Positions 47,624-56,941 of a DNA stretch of 64,000 nucleotides are shown here, piece after piece. The first letter of the stretch is position 1. Each line of letters begins with the position of its first letter. The position numbers and the translations under genes were made by a program. The stretch comes from Levilactobacillus zymae (lineage in GTDB: Bacteria > Bacillota > Bacilli > Lactobacillales > Lactobacillaceae), in assembly GCF_032190635.1 (NCBI RefSeq), contig NZ_JAVLAS010000001.1, positions 434,001 to 498,000 on the forward strand, written 5' to 3'. The notes beneath the pieces were generated by a model. That model was not told the DNA's origin. It saw only the letters and a list, made by a program, of their open reading frames with translations, and did no database searches.

Positions 47624-48565
47624 TTATAACTTTAATAATTGTTTGGCAACGACCTGATCGACAATGAGAACGTTGGCGTAACCACCGAGCAACGCAGCGT
47701 GGATGGCTCGTAATTTCGGTTCACCCCCGGCAATTAGCACCGCGTATTTTTGTTGTCCGAGGTCACTGAGGGGGAGCGCCACGGTCCGTTGGTCCAGCTG
47801 AGGATCCGCGACGGCACCGGTGGGCGTAATGAAGTGCGACAGAACGTCACCGACCGCTGTTTGCCGCAGGTGGGCAATCTGGTCGGTTGCGAGGTACCCG
47901 GAGCGAAAAAGCAGCGCGTCGGCGCGGGTCGTCCCGACGGTAAATAGCGCCACGTCGGCGTTACGGCCGATTTGAGTGACCCGGCGAATAAAGGGATCTT
48001 GCAGGGCGGCGTCCTTAACCTGAACGTCGTCGAAGACCAGCGGCAGGGGTAAGAGGCTGGCCTGAGTGTGGAAGGCTTGGTTGAATTGTTGGGTAATCTC
48101 GGCGGAATAGTTGGTTTCGGCCGAGTTAGTGAGGTTGCCCTTGAGCTGAACCAGTTGGACGTTTTGTGCCTGACTGGCGTGCAGGTGTTGCGCAACGGCG
48201 AGCATAGTGTGGCCCCAGTTCAGGCCAATCGTCATGCCGTCGGTTACGATGGTGTCAAGGTAGGTTGCCGCTGCGGCTCCCAGGTGATCGCGGATGCTAG
48301 CCTCGTCATGGTTCACTTGTTGGGCCACCACCACGTCCTTGAGCTGGTAACGCTCCCGTAAGGCTTGTTGCAGTTGGGCGCCGTCGGTAAAGGGATCGTT
48401 AATCTGAACCGTCACGATGCCGGTTTCTCTGGCGAGTTGCAGGGATTTAGCCACCGTGGGGCGGGAGAGATTCATTTTCTTAGCAATTTCGACTTGGCTG
48501 AGATTGTCTTGATAGTAGTAGCGACTAACCGTCAGTAGTCGTTCCGTTTGTTTTTGAGAGAGCAT
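47624..48565 (-). CDS. deoR: SorC/DeoR-family (sugar-binding) transcriptional regulator, probably DeoR
   Basis: 313 residues from the ATG at 48565 (ribosome site GGAGGAACCACGCG). N-terminal helix-turn-helix (YYYQDNLSQVEIAKKMNLSRPTVAKSLQLARE) and a C-terminal effector domain of the SorC type (TIGLNWGHTMLAVAQHL, VALFTVGTTRADALLFRSGY, VLIAGGEPKLRAIHAALLGG). Same architecture as Bacillus DeoR, which binds deoxyribose-5-phosphate. It is divergent from deoC, so control of deoxynucleoside use is the likely role. Confidence 0.88.
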   Translation of the reverse strand: MLSQKQTERLLTVSRYYYQDNLSQVEIAKKMNLSRPTVAKSLQLARETGIVTVQINDPFTDGAQLQQALRERYQLKDVVVAQQVNHDEASIRDHLGAAAATYLDTIVTDGMTIGLNWGHTMLAVAQHLHASQAQNVQLVQLKGNLTNSAETNYSAEITQQFNQAFHTQASLLPLPLVFDDVQVKDAALQDPFIRRVTQIGRNADVALFTVGTTRADALLFRSGYLATDQIAHLRQTAVGDVLSHFITPTGAVADPQLDQRTVALPLSDLGQQKYAVLIAGGEPKLRAIHAALLGGYANVLIVDQVVAKQLLKL

Positions 48566-48625
48566 CGCGTGGTTCCTCCGTTTGTGAGTTGTCATAAGTT
48601 TAACACAAAATCGCATTTTTACATT

Positions 48626-48669
48626 TGCTATTTTTATATATTTGCATTTGTTAAAATACGTGTTAAATT
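48626..48669. promoter_or_regulatory. deoR-deoC control region with repeated ATTTGC
   Basis: A promoter TTGCAT (48642-48647), 16-bp spacer, TAAATT (48664-48669) faces deoC. The hexamer ATTTGC occurs twice (around 48623 and 48639) and could be the DeoR operator. Confidence 0.5.
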
Positions 48670-48712
48670 AAGGCTGTCGACAAACACAACCTAACGAAAA
48701 GGGGACTTACCA

Positions 48713-49363
48713 ATGTCTTTAAACCAATACATCGATCATACTTTATTAGCACCCGAAGCCACGCAAGCTGATGTGGATCAGATCATCCGCGAGGCCCGAG
48801 AAAATCACTTCTGCTCCGTTATGTTGAACCCGTACTGGGTCCGCTACGCTCACGAACAATTACGGGATACCGGCGTTAACACCGACACGGTGATTGGTTT
48901 CCCACTGGGGGCCAATACCACGGCCATCAAGGTTGCCGAGGCGACGCAGGCCATTGCCGATGGAGTGGATGAGCTGGATGTGGTCATGAACATCGGTGAA
49001 TTCAAGGCAGGACACGACGATCAAGTTCGCCAAGACCTAGTGGCCGTCATTAACGTGGGCCACCAACACCATAAACTGGTCAAGGTCATTATTGAAACGG
49101 CCTTATTAACGGACCCAGAAATCATGCGGGCCTCCGAATTGGTGGCCGCTGCAGGCGCTGAATTCGTCAAGACGTCAACCGGTTTTTCGACGCGCGGCGC
49201 TCAGGTTAACGATGTCGTGTTGATGAAGCGGGCCGTAGGGGATCGTATCAAGGTCAAGGCGTCCGGTGGGGTGCACACTAAGGAAGAAGCCGAAGCCATG
49301 ATCGCGGCTGGTGCCTCCCGATTAGGAACTAGTTCGGGGATGCGGGTGATTGGGAAAGTCTAA
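48713..49363 (+). CDS. deoC: Deoxyribose-phosphate aldolase
   Basis: 216 residues. Splits 2-deoxyribose-5-phosphate into glyceraldehyde-3-phosphate and acetaldehyde. Schiff-base Lys153 in [11 protein letters not shown], second Lys182 in [10 protein letters not shown], Asp in [10 protein letters not shown]. It is standalone: no deoB, deoD or pdp follows, and a terminator closes the unit. The acetaldehyde made could be handled by oxidoreductases such as those elsewhere in the window (inference). Confidence 0.97.
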   Translation: MSLNQYIDHTLLAPEATQADVDQIIREARENHFCSVMLNPYWVRYAHEQLRDTGVNTDTVIGFPLGANTTAIKVAEATQAIADGVDELDVVMNIGEFKAGHDDQVRQDLVAVINVGHQHHKLVKVIIETALLTDPEIMRASELVAAAGAEFVKTSTGFSTRGAQVNDVVLMKRAVGDRIKVKASGGVHTKEEAEAMIAAGASRLGTSSGMRVIGKV

Positions 49364-49425
49364 CTTGGCTGGCGTTGCTCGTCAGCTACCGTTAGCCGAC
49401 CACTGAGCACCGTCTATTCGCAGAG

Positions 49426-49461
49426 GCGAAAAAGGTCGTGACGTTGGTCACGGCCTTTTAG
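49426..49461 (+). terminator. Terminator of deoC
   Basis: AAAAAGGTCGTGAC / GTCACGGCCTTTT stem around GTTG. Confidence 0.88.
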
Positions 49462-49573
49462 TGCGGTCAAAATGTGGGGTGACCGCAGTTGGGGTGGGTC
49501 CGCCTGATTGGGGAACGGACCCGATAGACGCGGTGTCGGGAGTGGGCCGACAGCGGTCTGGTGGTGTTTAGAA

Positions 49574-50527
49574 TTAAGGAAGATCGTTTCCTGCGGCCAG
49601 ATAAACGTCGTACCATTCTTGTCTGGTCAGGGTCAGGTCACTGCCGGCAATGCTTTCCTGGAGGTGTTGCGGGTTCATCGAACCCAAGATAACCTGCATA
49701 TTGGCTGGGTGACGCAGGATCCAAGCCGTCGCGATGGCGTTCTTGGTGACCCCGTATTGATCCGCCAGCTTCTGCAGCTGTTGGTTGAGTTGCGGGAACT
49801 TGGGGTTGTCGATAAAGGTGCCGGCGAACAAACCGTATTGGTAAGGTGACCAAGCTTGAATGGTCATCTGATGCAACCGGGAATAATCGATGATGCCCCC
49901 GTCGTGATTGACGCTGGCGGCGTCGGTCATGTTGGTGTGCAGGCCGAATTGAATGGGACCGGTATGCATGACGCCAAATTGCAATTGGTTGGCCATTAGT
50001 TTTTGCGATGTGGCGGCCTGAACCAACTCAACCTGTTGGGGGTTGAAGTTGGAAACGCCGAAGTAGCGAACCTTACCGCTTCGATGCAGTTCATCAAACG
50101 CAGCGGCGATTTCTTCGGGTTCCATCAAGGCGTCGGGCCGGTGGAGCAGGAAGGCGTCCAGGTAGTCGAGTTGCATTCGTTGTAAGATGCCGTCGACTGA
50201 GTCTAACAGATGTTGTTTCGAGAAATCGTAACGTTGGCCTAAAACCACGTCACCAGAGCTCTTCTCGGGATCAGGAACGATACCGCCCTTGGATTGGATG
50301 AAGAGGTCTTCGCGGCGAATCGTGGACTTCTTTAAGGCCTCACCGAAGATGGTTTCGGATTGACCCACCCCGTAGATGTCGGCGGAGTCGATGTGGGTGA
50401 CGCCCATGGCCTGCACCTCGTTTAAGACGTTGGCGGCTTGGTCGCTAGTGAGATTTAACATCCGCATGATGCCTAAAGCGACGGCGGATGTACGGATTTG
50501 GGTACTACCCCATTTAAGTTGTTTCAT
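49574..50527 (-). CDS. Aldo/keto reductase (YdhF-like)
   Basis: 317 residues from the ATG at 50527 (ribosome site AAGGGAG). Asp and Tyr in THIDSADIYGVGQSE, Lys in LFIQSKGG, His in DAFLLHRPDALMEPEEIA, cofactor loop VILGSMNPQHLQESI. Resembles the YdhF/oxidoreductase branch. Reduces aldehydes or ketones with NAD(P)H, true substrate unknown. Its promoter is of the MerR type with a 19-bp spacer, like the aldo/keto reductase at 14047, so both may respond to the same signal. Confidence 0.93.
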   Translation of the reverse strand: MKQLKWGSTQIRTSAVALGIMRMLNLTSDQAANVLNEVQAMGVTHIDSADIYGVGQSETIFGEALKKSTIRREDLFIQSKGGIVPDPEKSSGDVVLGQRYDFSKQHLLDSVDGILQRMQLDYLDAFLLHRPDALMEPEEIAAAFDELHRSGKVRYFGVSNFNPQQVELVQAATSQKLMANQLQFGVMHTGPIQFGLHTNMTDAASVNHDGGIIDYSRLHQMTIQAWSPYQYGLFAGTFIDNPKFPQLNQQLQKLADQYGVTKNAIATAWILRHPANMQVILGSMNPQHLQESIAGSDLTLTRQEWYDVYLAAGNDLP

Positions 50528-50577
50528 CAGTATAACTACTCCCTTCGTGGTTGGTGGGTCATGACCTAACAACCAGA

Positions 50578-50608
50578 AGTATAGGAGTTAGAGTATACTC
50601 CAGGTCAA
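50578..50608 (-). promoter_or_regulatory. MerR-type promoter (19-bp spacer with dyad) of the second aldo/keto reductase gene
   Basis: On the minus strand: -35 TTGACC (50608-50603), 19-bp spacer TGGAGTATACTCTAACTCC, -10 TATACT (50583-50578). The spacer dyad GGAGT-AT-ACTCT is close to the known sites of NmlR/AdhR-type MerR activators. Confidence 0.8.
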
Positions 50609-50704
50609 GGGAAAATCGAAAAAAGTTTTAGAAAATAAGTTGGGGTAATGGTTCATCCGAAGAGACGCCTAGCGAGAACGGGGATGGCGATGATCGGCAG
50701 AATA

Positions 50705-50743
50705 GTAAAAACCACCCGAACCGGTTAGCGATCCGGGTGGCTG
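50705..50743 (-). terminator. Terminator of the SDR gene at 50766
   Basis: ACCACCCG / CGGGTGGC-type stem; on the minus strand it ends in TTTTTACT. Confidence 0.75.
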
Positions 50744-50765
50744 TGTTTGATTGGCGTCGTCTAAG

Positions 50766-51506
50766 TTAATTCTGTTGCACCGTGGGCCGAATTAGAATCT
50801 CGTCGATTCCCACGTCTTCGGGTTGGTCAATGGCGTAACAGACGGCGTTGGCAATATCTACCGGGCGTAACCCAATCGCCTGTTCGCGCTGATGGATTTG
50901 GGCTTTTAGCTCGGCGGTTCCAGCCGATTGCCACAGGTTGGTCTTGACGTTACCGGGTGAGATCATGGTTGAACGGATTCCGTGAGGCCCTTCCTCTTGC
51001 CGCAGGGCATCCATGATGGCGCGTAAGGCAAACTTGGTTCCGGCGTAGACCCCTGCGTTGGGATTGACCACGTGGCCGGCGTTCGAATCAGTAGCGATAA
51101 ATTGACCGAATCCTTGTTCTTGCATGAGGGGCAGGGCGGCGGCAATGCCGTAAAGGACACCGAGGACGTTGACCTGAAAGGCGGCTTCCCAATCGGCAAC
51201 CCGCAAGTCCCTAAAGGGGGCGTTGGGCATGATACCGGCGTTGTTGTACAACACGTCGATGCGTCCGTAGCGGGTCCGGGCGGCCGTGATGAACCGGGTT
51301 ACGGCCGCTTGGTCGGTCACGTCGACGATCTGGTAGGCGGCCGTGCCGCCCGCGGCTCGGATAGTGTGGACAAGCTCCTGTAAGGGGGCTTCTCGCCGGG
51401 CCCCCACGAAGAGGTGTGCCCCCTTAGCGGCTAAGGTTTTAGCGGTAGCGGCACCGATGCCCGCAGATGCGCCGGTAATGACGACGACTTTTCCACGAAT
51501 CGTCAT
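50766..51506 (-). CDS. Short-chain dehydrogenase/reductase
   Basis: 246 residues, classical SDR. VVITGASAGIGAATAKTLAA cofactor loop, DVLYNNAGIMPNAPF (NNAG), Ser in FIATDSNAGH and VYAGTKFALRAIM with the Tyr-x-x-x-Lys pair. C-terminal half is regular. Probably a NADP-dependent oxidoreductase of the clavulanate/serine dehydrogenase-like group; substrate unknown. Start ATG follows AAAGGAGG. No 19-bp spacer promoter was found upstream of this one. Confidence 0.93.
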   Translation of the reverse strand: MTIRGKVVVITGASAGIGAATAKTLAAKGAHLFVGARREAPLQELVHTIRAAGGTAAYQIVDVTDQAAVTRFITAARTRYGRIDVLYNNAGIMPNAPFRDLRVADWEAAFQVNVLGVLYGIAAALPLMQEQGFGQFIATDSNAGHVVNPNAGVYAGTKFALRAIMDALRQEEGPHGIRSTMISPGNVKTNLWQSAGTAELKAQIHQREQAIGLRPVDIANAVCYAIDQPEDVGIDEILIRPTVQQN

Positions 51507-51670
51507 GGTTAAGTTCCTCCTTTAATTTATCGAGAGACGACACACTGGCTTTTAGTTGACACTATGATATCGTGGAAGGGAACTTGGCGGGGGCATCGCG
51601 GTTTGATCCGGGATAATTAAGCCAATGACTTAGCCCACGTTAAGAGTTGAACGAATAAGGGAGTCTTTTT

Positions 51671-52189
51671 GTGACGCAAACCATCACCACCATTTACGAT
51701 GACCAGCGACCAACCCTGCTATTGGCATTGCATCCCGATGCGACCACGGCGGTGTTGTCCGGCCACAAGATTTTAGAATTCCGCAAACGATTCTTTACCC
51801 AGCCGTTCCAGGCCTTCGTCTACACCACGGGGCGGGGGATTCAGTTCTTCATGCGCTGTGGCGCGGCCTATCAAGGCCCATCGTCGACCATTGCCAAGTT
51901 AGGCACCCTGGTGCAACACAGTGATTTTGCGGCCACCATGGCCTACTTGACGCCTAACGCGACCGGGGTGGCCGTGCCCATTCAGGCGACTTACCGGCTG
52001 ACCAATACCGTCACGTTGGCCGATTTACGGGCGGTGACCCCGCAAGTGGCGATTCCACAGACCTACACCTTTTTGGATCAGCCCCAGCGCGCCAAGCTAC
52101 TGGCCTACTTGACCCGTCAGACCTATGACCTGTCCCGTCAAGTGGATTGGCACCGGCGGCAACCCATGGTGCGGACCTTGTTCCCCTAG
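51671..52189 (+). CDS. ASCH/PUA-like domain protein
   Basis: 172 residues, start GTG seven bases after AAGGGAG. LLLALHPDATTAVLSGHKILEFRKRFFTQ matches the opening of ASCH-type domains (I-L-L-S-I-x-P-x-Y-A-x-x-I-x-S-G-x-K-x-x-E-F-R-K-R), which adopt a PUA-like fold and are thought to bind RNA or modified nucleotides. FQAFVYTTGRGIQFFM is the next strand pair. The C-terminal half (tail RTLFP) is unassigned. It is monocistronic, with no toxin-antitoxin partner visible. Confidence 0.72.
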   Translation: MTQTITTIYDDQRPTLLLALHPDATTAVLSGHKILEFRKRFFTQPFQAFVYTTGRGIQFFMRCGAAYQGPSSTIAKLGTLVQHSDFAATMAYLTPNATGVAVPIQATYRLTNTVTLADLRAVTPQVAIPQTYTFLDQPQRAKLLAYLTRQTYDLSRQVDWHRRQPMVRTLFP

Positions 52190-52282
52190 ACCGTCATGAA
52201 ACGGCTTGCAATTTAACGGCGAATGCGTTATTCTTAATTTGTCAGTTAAGAATCATTCTAAACTAGAGGAGGCTTTTGTTCG

Positions 52283-53659
52283 ATGTCAAAAGAACGAATC
52301 GTAATTGTTGGGGCTTCACATGGGGGTCACCAATCAATTTTAGAATTATTGAGTCGCTACAACGATGTTGATATTACGTTGTTTGAAGCGGGGGATTTCA
52401 TTTCCTTCATGTCTTGTGGGATGGAATTATACCTGGAAAACAGCGTCACCGATGTCAACGACGTGCGCAATTTCAGCGCTGATGATTTTCCACAACCCAA
52501 CGTCCACATCCTGGATCGCCACGAGGTCACCAAGATTAATGCCGATGCCAAGACCGTGACGGTGGTGGATCACGCCACTAACCAAACGACGGACCAACCG
52601 TACGATAAGTTGATTCTGAGTTCTGGCGTGACGCCGAAGTCCTTACCCGTGCCCGGCGCCGATCTGGACAACGTGTTCCTGATGCGGGGCAAGGATTGGG
52701 CGTTGAAGATTAAGGAAAAGCTCGCCGACCCGGCCGTTAAGCACATGACCATTATCGGGGCCGGCTACATCGGAATCGAAGCGGCCGAAGCCAGTCGCAA
52801 AGCCGGCAAGGAGGTCACCCTGCTCGACGTGATCGACCGGCCATTAGGCACGTACCTGGATAGCGAATTGACCGATATCCTGGCAAAGAAGTTGACGGCT
52901 GAAGGCATCAACGTTCAAATGAACGCCAAGATCACCGCCTATACCGGCGATCAAGCCGTCAAGGCCGTTAAGACCACTGACGCCGAATATCCGAGTGACG
53001 TGGTCATTCAGGCCGCTGGCGTTCAACCGAACACCGACTGGTTGAAGGGGACCGTGGACTTGGACGACCGGGGCTGGATCAAGGTCGACAACTACCTGCG
53101 GACCAACCTGCCCGACGTTTACGCCATTGGGGATGCCACGTTGGCCTACTCCATTCCGGCCCAGACTAAGGTGCCAATCGCCTTAGCGACGGTTGCCCGG
53201 CGCGAAGCCCGTTACGTGGTTAAGCACCTCTTTGAAACCCACCCAGCCGAACCGTTCCAGGGCTTGGTCGGGTCTTCAGCTCTGAGTGTTTTTGACGAAC
53301 ACTTTGCGCAGAGTGGCTTGAACTCCTTTACTGCTAAACGCGCTGGCGTCACGGTGGCTAAGGACTTCTACCACACCACCTTGCGGCCGAAGTACGTGCC
53401 CAGCGACAAGGGCAACCCGGACGTGTACGTTCAGTTGTTCTTTAACCCGACGACCCATGTCTTATTGGGTGGCGCGGTCTTGTCGACCTACGACGTGACG
53501 GCGCAGGGCAACGTGTTAGCTCTGGCGATCCAACATGGGTTGCGGCTTGAAGACTTAGCCGAAGCCGACTTCTTCTTCCAGCCCGGCTTTGACCGGCAAT
53601 GGAGCCTGTTGAACCTGGCCGCACAACACGCCTTGGGCGAAGAACCATTCACTTACTAA
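52283..53659 (+). CDS. nox: NADH oxidase, CoA-disulfide reductase family (water-forming type)
   Basis: 458 residues. FAD site IVIVGASHGGHQSILELL, redox Cys45 in FISFMSCGMELYLEN, NAD site MTIIGAGYIGIEAAEASRKAGK, second FAD motif LPDVYAIGDATLAY, and the dimer domain from about 330. Lactobacillus members reduce O2 to water using NADH, which regenerates NAD+ and protects from oxygen. Start ATG follows GAGGAGG-type sequence AGAGGAGG. Monocistronic with terminator. Confidence 0.94.
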   Translation: MSKERIVIVGASHGGHQSILELLSRYNDVDITLFEAGDFISFMSCGMELYLENSVTDVNDVRNFSADDFPQPNVHILDRHEVTKINADAKTVTVVDHATNQTTDQPYDKLILSSGVTPKSLPVPGADLDNVFLMRGKDWALKIKEKLADPAVKHMTIIGAGYIGIEAAEASRKAGKEVTLLDVIDRPLGTYLDSELTDILAKKLTAEGINVQMNAKITAYTGDQAVKAVKTTDAEYPSDVVIQAAGVQPNTDWLKGTVDLDDRGWIKVDNYLRTNLPDVYAIGDATLAYSIPAQTKVPIALATVARREARYVVKHLFETHPAEPFQGLVGSSALSVFDEHFAQSGLNSFTAKRAGVTVAKDFYHTTLRPKYVPSDKGNPDVYVQLFFNPTTHVLLGGAVLSTYDVTAQGNVLALAIQHGLRLEDLAEADFFFQPGFDRQWSLLNLAAQHALGEEPFTY

Positions 53660-53683
53660 ACCTAAAATTAAGCTAAATTGGTT

Positions 53684-53733
53684 TAAAAAAGCGGGCGTCA
53701 TCAGTCTTTATGGCTGGTGGCGCCCGCTTTTGG
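53684..53733 (+). terminator. Terminator of nox
   Basis: AAAAGCGGGCGTCATCAG / CTGGTGGCGCCCGCTTTT stem. Confidence 0.88.
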
Positions 53734-53831
53734 CGTTGATTTTTATCGATTTCTGTGGGGGGATTGTAAGGCGGGAACCTTTCAATCCTGATCTCGCGGA
53801 TTGCAAACTTAGCTTAGATTTACTTCGTGAC

Positions 53832-53845
53832 GGCAAACGCTTTCA
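53832..53845. promoter_or_regulatory. cre site (CcpA) upstream of the secreted 5'-nucleotidase gene
   Basis: GGCAAACGCTTTCA matches the cre consensus at all but its first base. It lies 53 bp before the start codon. Confidence 0.7.
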
Positions 53846-53898
53846 TTGGTATGCTAGGGACGTATTGGATTACATATTCTTGAGGAGGACTTGTCATC

Positions 53899-55794
53899 AT
53901 GACCATGGCTCATCATCATAAATTACTTTATAGTTTATTAGTGCCCTTACTAGTTGCCGGCAGTGCGACAGCGTTACCGGGATTAGGGGATCACGCGGTT
54001 CACGCGGCGCAAAAGGTGACCACGCAGACCGATAAGTACAGTACCCCGACCAGCCAACCGGGATTTAAGAAGCTGGCTAAGAAGTATAAGACCGCTATTC
54101 CGATTCAGGTTTTAGGCATTAACGACCTGCACGGGGGTCTGGAAACCACGGGTACCGTCACCATCGGCGGTAAGACTTACAGCGACGTCGGGACTGTCGC
54201 GCGGTTAGGGGGCTCGTTAGATCAGGCTCAAAACCAGTTTAAGAAGAGCCAACATGCCAAGGCCGCCAACACCTTTCGGGTAGAGGCGGGGGACATGGTC
54301 GGGGCCTCGCCGGCTAATTCAACCCTGTTGGCCCATGAATCGACCATGCACACCTTGCGGGCCATGAAGTTTCAGATTGGGACGCTGGGGAACCACGAAT
54401 TTGACCACGGCTTGGGCGAATACAACCGGATCTTGAAGGGGAAAAAGCCCGCTGCCAGTGCCGATTCACTGGTCAAGGCTTACCCGCACCAATCCTCCAA
54501 GATTAACTTGGTTGTGGCGAACGTGGTGAAGAAGTTCAACAACAAGATTCCTTACGGCTACAAGCCTTACACCATCAAAACGGTCAAGGCCCACGGCAAG
54601 ACCGCTAAAGTTGGGTTTATCGGGATTGAAACTACTGATCTCCCCCACTTGACCTTGCTGAAGAACTACCAAAACTACAAGATTTTAGACGAAGCCAAGA
54701 CCATCGCCAAGTACGACAAGATCTTGAACAAGAAGGGCGTTAAGGCCGTGGTCGTCATGGCCCACACCGGGATTGCCTCGCAGGATGGCAAGACGGCCGG
54801 CAGCGCGGTTGATATTTTGAACAAGGTGAATAAGCTCGACAAGAAGAACAACGTCGGCTTATACGTAGCCGGACACTCGCACCAGTACGCCAACGCCACG
54901 GTCGGCAAGACCCACGTGGTTCAAGCCGTCTATACTGGGAAGGCTTACAACGACACACAGGGGTACATCAACCCGAAGACCGGGAAATTCATGCACCTCG
55001 AATCTCACGTGTACCCCGTCTTACCGGCCAAGACCAACCCTAAGGCTAAGACCAACGCCAAGGTGGCCGCCATCGTGAAGGACGCCGACAAACGTGTGGC
55101 TCCCAAGGTGAACGCCGTGATTGGTAAGGCCGCCACCAACGAACCAATTACCGGGCGGAATAATAATAGTAAAACTATGGAAAACGCCGCGGGTGAATTG
55201 GTAGTGGATGCGCAACGTTACGAAGCTCAAAAGGCCGGCACTAATCCTGACTTTGCCATGACCAACAACGGGGGGATTCGGTCGGACTTAGCCGTGGCCA
55301 ATAACGGCGATATCACCTGGGGTGCGGCCGTGGCCGTTCAGCCATTCGGGAACATCCTCCAGGTGGTCGAAATGACCGGGCAGCAGATCAAGGATGCGCT
55401 GAACCAACAGTATGACGAAAACCAAGCCTTCTACCTGCAAATTTCCGGGCTGAAATACACTTACACGGACAATAACGATGCTAAGCAGCCGTACAAGGTG
55501 GTCGACATCAAGAAGGACGACGGCACACCGGTCAGCATGACGGCGACCTATCGCGTGGTGATCAACGACTTCCTCCACGGAGCCGGGGATAACTTCTACG
55601 CCTTCAAGGACACGCCAATCAAGGCGTCCATTGGGTCGGATACCGACGTCTTCGTACAATACTTCAAGGACATGGCCGCCGCAAACACGCCGGTCAAGGC
55701 CCCAACACTGGACCGCAAAGTCTATCAGCCTGCTGGGAGCGTGGTTGCCACGAGTACCCAACCCGTGACCCAGGTTCAGGTGGCGCTGGGATAA
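53899..55794 (+). CDS. Secreted 5'-nucleotidase / 2',3'-cyclic phosphodiesterase
   Basis: 631 residues with ribosome site TTGAGGAGG. Signal peptide about 1-37 (LYSLLVPLLVAGSATALPGL, cut near HAAQ). Phosphatase domain: GINDLHGGLETTG, VEAGDMVGASPAN, GTLGNHEFDHGLGEY, VMAHTGIASQ and VAGHSHQYANA; C-terminal substrate domain with TNNGGIRSDLAV and FGNILQVVEMTGQQ. No LPXTG or repeats, so it is released or loosely wall-bound. It turns external nucleotides into nucleosides for salvage, in line with a cre site, deoC and ribokinase near it. Confidence 0.93.
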   Translation: MTMAHHHKLLYSLLVPLLVAGSATALPGLGDHAVHAAQKVTTQTDKYSTPTSQPGFKKLAKKYKTAIPIQVLGINDLHGGLETTGTVTIGGKTYSDVGTVARLGGSLDQAQNQFKKSQHAKAANTFRVEAGDMVGASPANSTLLAHESTMHTLRAMKFQIGTLGNHEFDHGLGEYNRILKGKKPAASADSLVKAYPHQSSKINLVVANVVKKFNNKIPYGYKPYTIKTVKAHGKTAKVGFIGIETTDLPHLTLLKNYQNYKILDEAKTIAKYDKILNKKGVKAVVVMAHTGIASQDGKTAGSAVDILNKVNKLDKKNNVGLYVAGHSHQYANATVGKTHVVQAVYTGKAYNDTQGYINPKTGKFMHLESHVYPVLPAKTNPKAKTNAKVAAIVKDADKRVAPKVNAVIGKAATNEPITGRNNNSKTMENAAGELVVDAQRYEAQKAGTNPDFAMTNNGGIRSDLAVANNGDITWGAAVAVQPFGNILQVVEMTGQQIKDALNQQYDENQAFYLQISGLKYTYTDNNDAKQPYKVVDIKKDDGTPVSMTATYRVVINDFLHGAGDNFYAFKDTPIKASIGSDTDVFVQYFKDMAAANTPVKAPTLDRKVYQPAGSVVATSTQPVTQVQVALG

Positions 55795-55885
55795 GCATTG
55801 AGTTGGCGCTTACGGATCAGTCAGAAATCTGCTGGCTAAAAGTGATTAGCGGTTTAACTAGGGACGACTGGCTGCTGTATAAAAC

Positions 55886-55926
55886 CAAAAATGAGGATTG
55901 CCGGGTCACGGCAATCCTCATTTTAT
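55886..55926. terminator. Bidirectional terminator between the nucleotidase and glpF
   Basis: AAAATGAGGATTGCCG / CGGCAATCCTCATTTT, 16-bp perfect stem. Confidence 0.93.
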
Positions 55927-55942
55927 ATGCAATCGTTATGGG

Positions 55943-56662
55943 TTAAAGAAACGCTTGGTACAACACCGTGGCCGCGATAGCACCGGCGATGGGGGCCACG
56001 ATCGGCACCCAACTGTATTCAAACTGCGAACTTCCCTTGTACTTGAACGGCCAGAGGGCGTGCAACAGCCGTGGACCAAGGTCTCGTGCGGGGTTCAGGG
56101 CCGGTCCGGTGGGGCCCCCGAAGGAGACGACCAGACACATCACCAGAAACCCGAGACCCAAGAAGTCGGCCCGCGGGTCTAACTTGTCGGCCGTCATGAA
56201 GACCGCACCCAAGACCAGGAGAAAGGTCCCGATAAATTCGTTCAAGAATCCGTTCAACTGGCTGTCGGCCGCGTCGATCGTGGAGAAGGTCCCCAAGATG
56301 GCTTCGGCGTCTGTGGTCTTGTCGTAGTACGGTTTGTAGGCCAGGACCACGGTTAATTGACCCACGATGGCGCCCAGGGTTTGGGCGATGACGTAGGGCA
56401 GGACTTCGGCCCAGGGGAAGTTACCGACGACGGCTTGGGCGATGGTCATGGCCGGGTTGATCTGCGCTCCGGAGATGGTGGCGAACATCAACGCGGGGAT
56501 CATGACCCCGATACCGTATCCGAACCCAATCAGGACCCAGCCCCCGTGGTACCCCTTGGTTCCCTTTAATTCGACGTTAGCGACGGAGCCGTTCCCTAAG
56601 GCCACCATGATGGCCGTCCCGATAAATTCCGCGAGACACCGGATGAACAAAGTATAATGCAT
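55943..56662 (-). CDS. glpF: Glycerol uptake facilitator / aquaglyceroporin
   Basis: 239 residues, MIP family. Six helices and both pore loops: GAQINPAMTIAQA (NPA at 69-71) and ALNPARDLGPRLLHA (second NPA plus the Asp-Arg typical of glycerol facilitators). Lets glycerol, water and perhaps other small solutes cross the membrane; lactobacillus members also pass dihydroxyacetone or lactic acid. Standalone, no glycerol kinase beside it. Confidence 0.95.
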   Translation of the reverse strand: MHYTLFIRCLAEFIGTAIMVALGNGSVANVELKGTKGYHGGWVLIGFGYGIGVMIPALMFATISGAQINPAMTIAQAVVGNFPWAEVLPYVIAQTLGAIVGQLTVVLAYKPYYDKTTDAEAILGTFSTIDAADSQLNGFLNEFIGTFLLVLGAVFMTADKLDPRADFLGLGFLVMCLVVSFGGPTGPALNPARDLGPRLLHALWPFKYKGSSQFEYSWVPIVAPIAGAIAATVLYQAFL

Positions 56663-56701
56663 TAAACTCTACCTCAAATATGTATTTTTTCGACCGCTGA
56701 C

Positions 56702-56717
56702 CCACGAGTATTCGTGG
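56702..56717. promoter_or_regulatory. Possible operator upstream of glpF
   Basis: CCACGAGTATTCGTGG is a 16-bp perfect inverted repeat (6-bp arms, GTAT centre) about 40 bp before the glpF start. Binding protein unknown. Confidence 0.35.
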
Positions 56718-56941
56718 AAACAGCAGCACTTATCATCATACGCTTACCGACATAAGTTTTCAGTAATATTTTCATCCTAAATAGCTTATTGAAAGAAACC
56801 GGCAAGGGTGGGGAAGCCATGGTCGCGGGAACGAAACCGGTTACAATGGTCAACAAGATTTACGGGTAAAATTTCGTGATAAATTGCGCCCAGAGATGAT
56901 CAACGGGGGACACCCTGTAGTACAATGATCCTGTGAACGAA

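Noticed and set aside
51556..51580. TTGACACTATGATAT before the SDR at 50766 as another MerR-type promoter
   Set aside because: It faces the other way and has no 19-bp spacer dyad.
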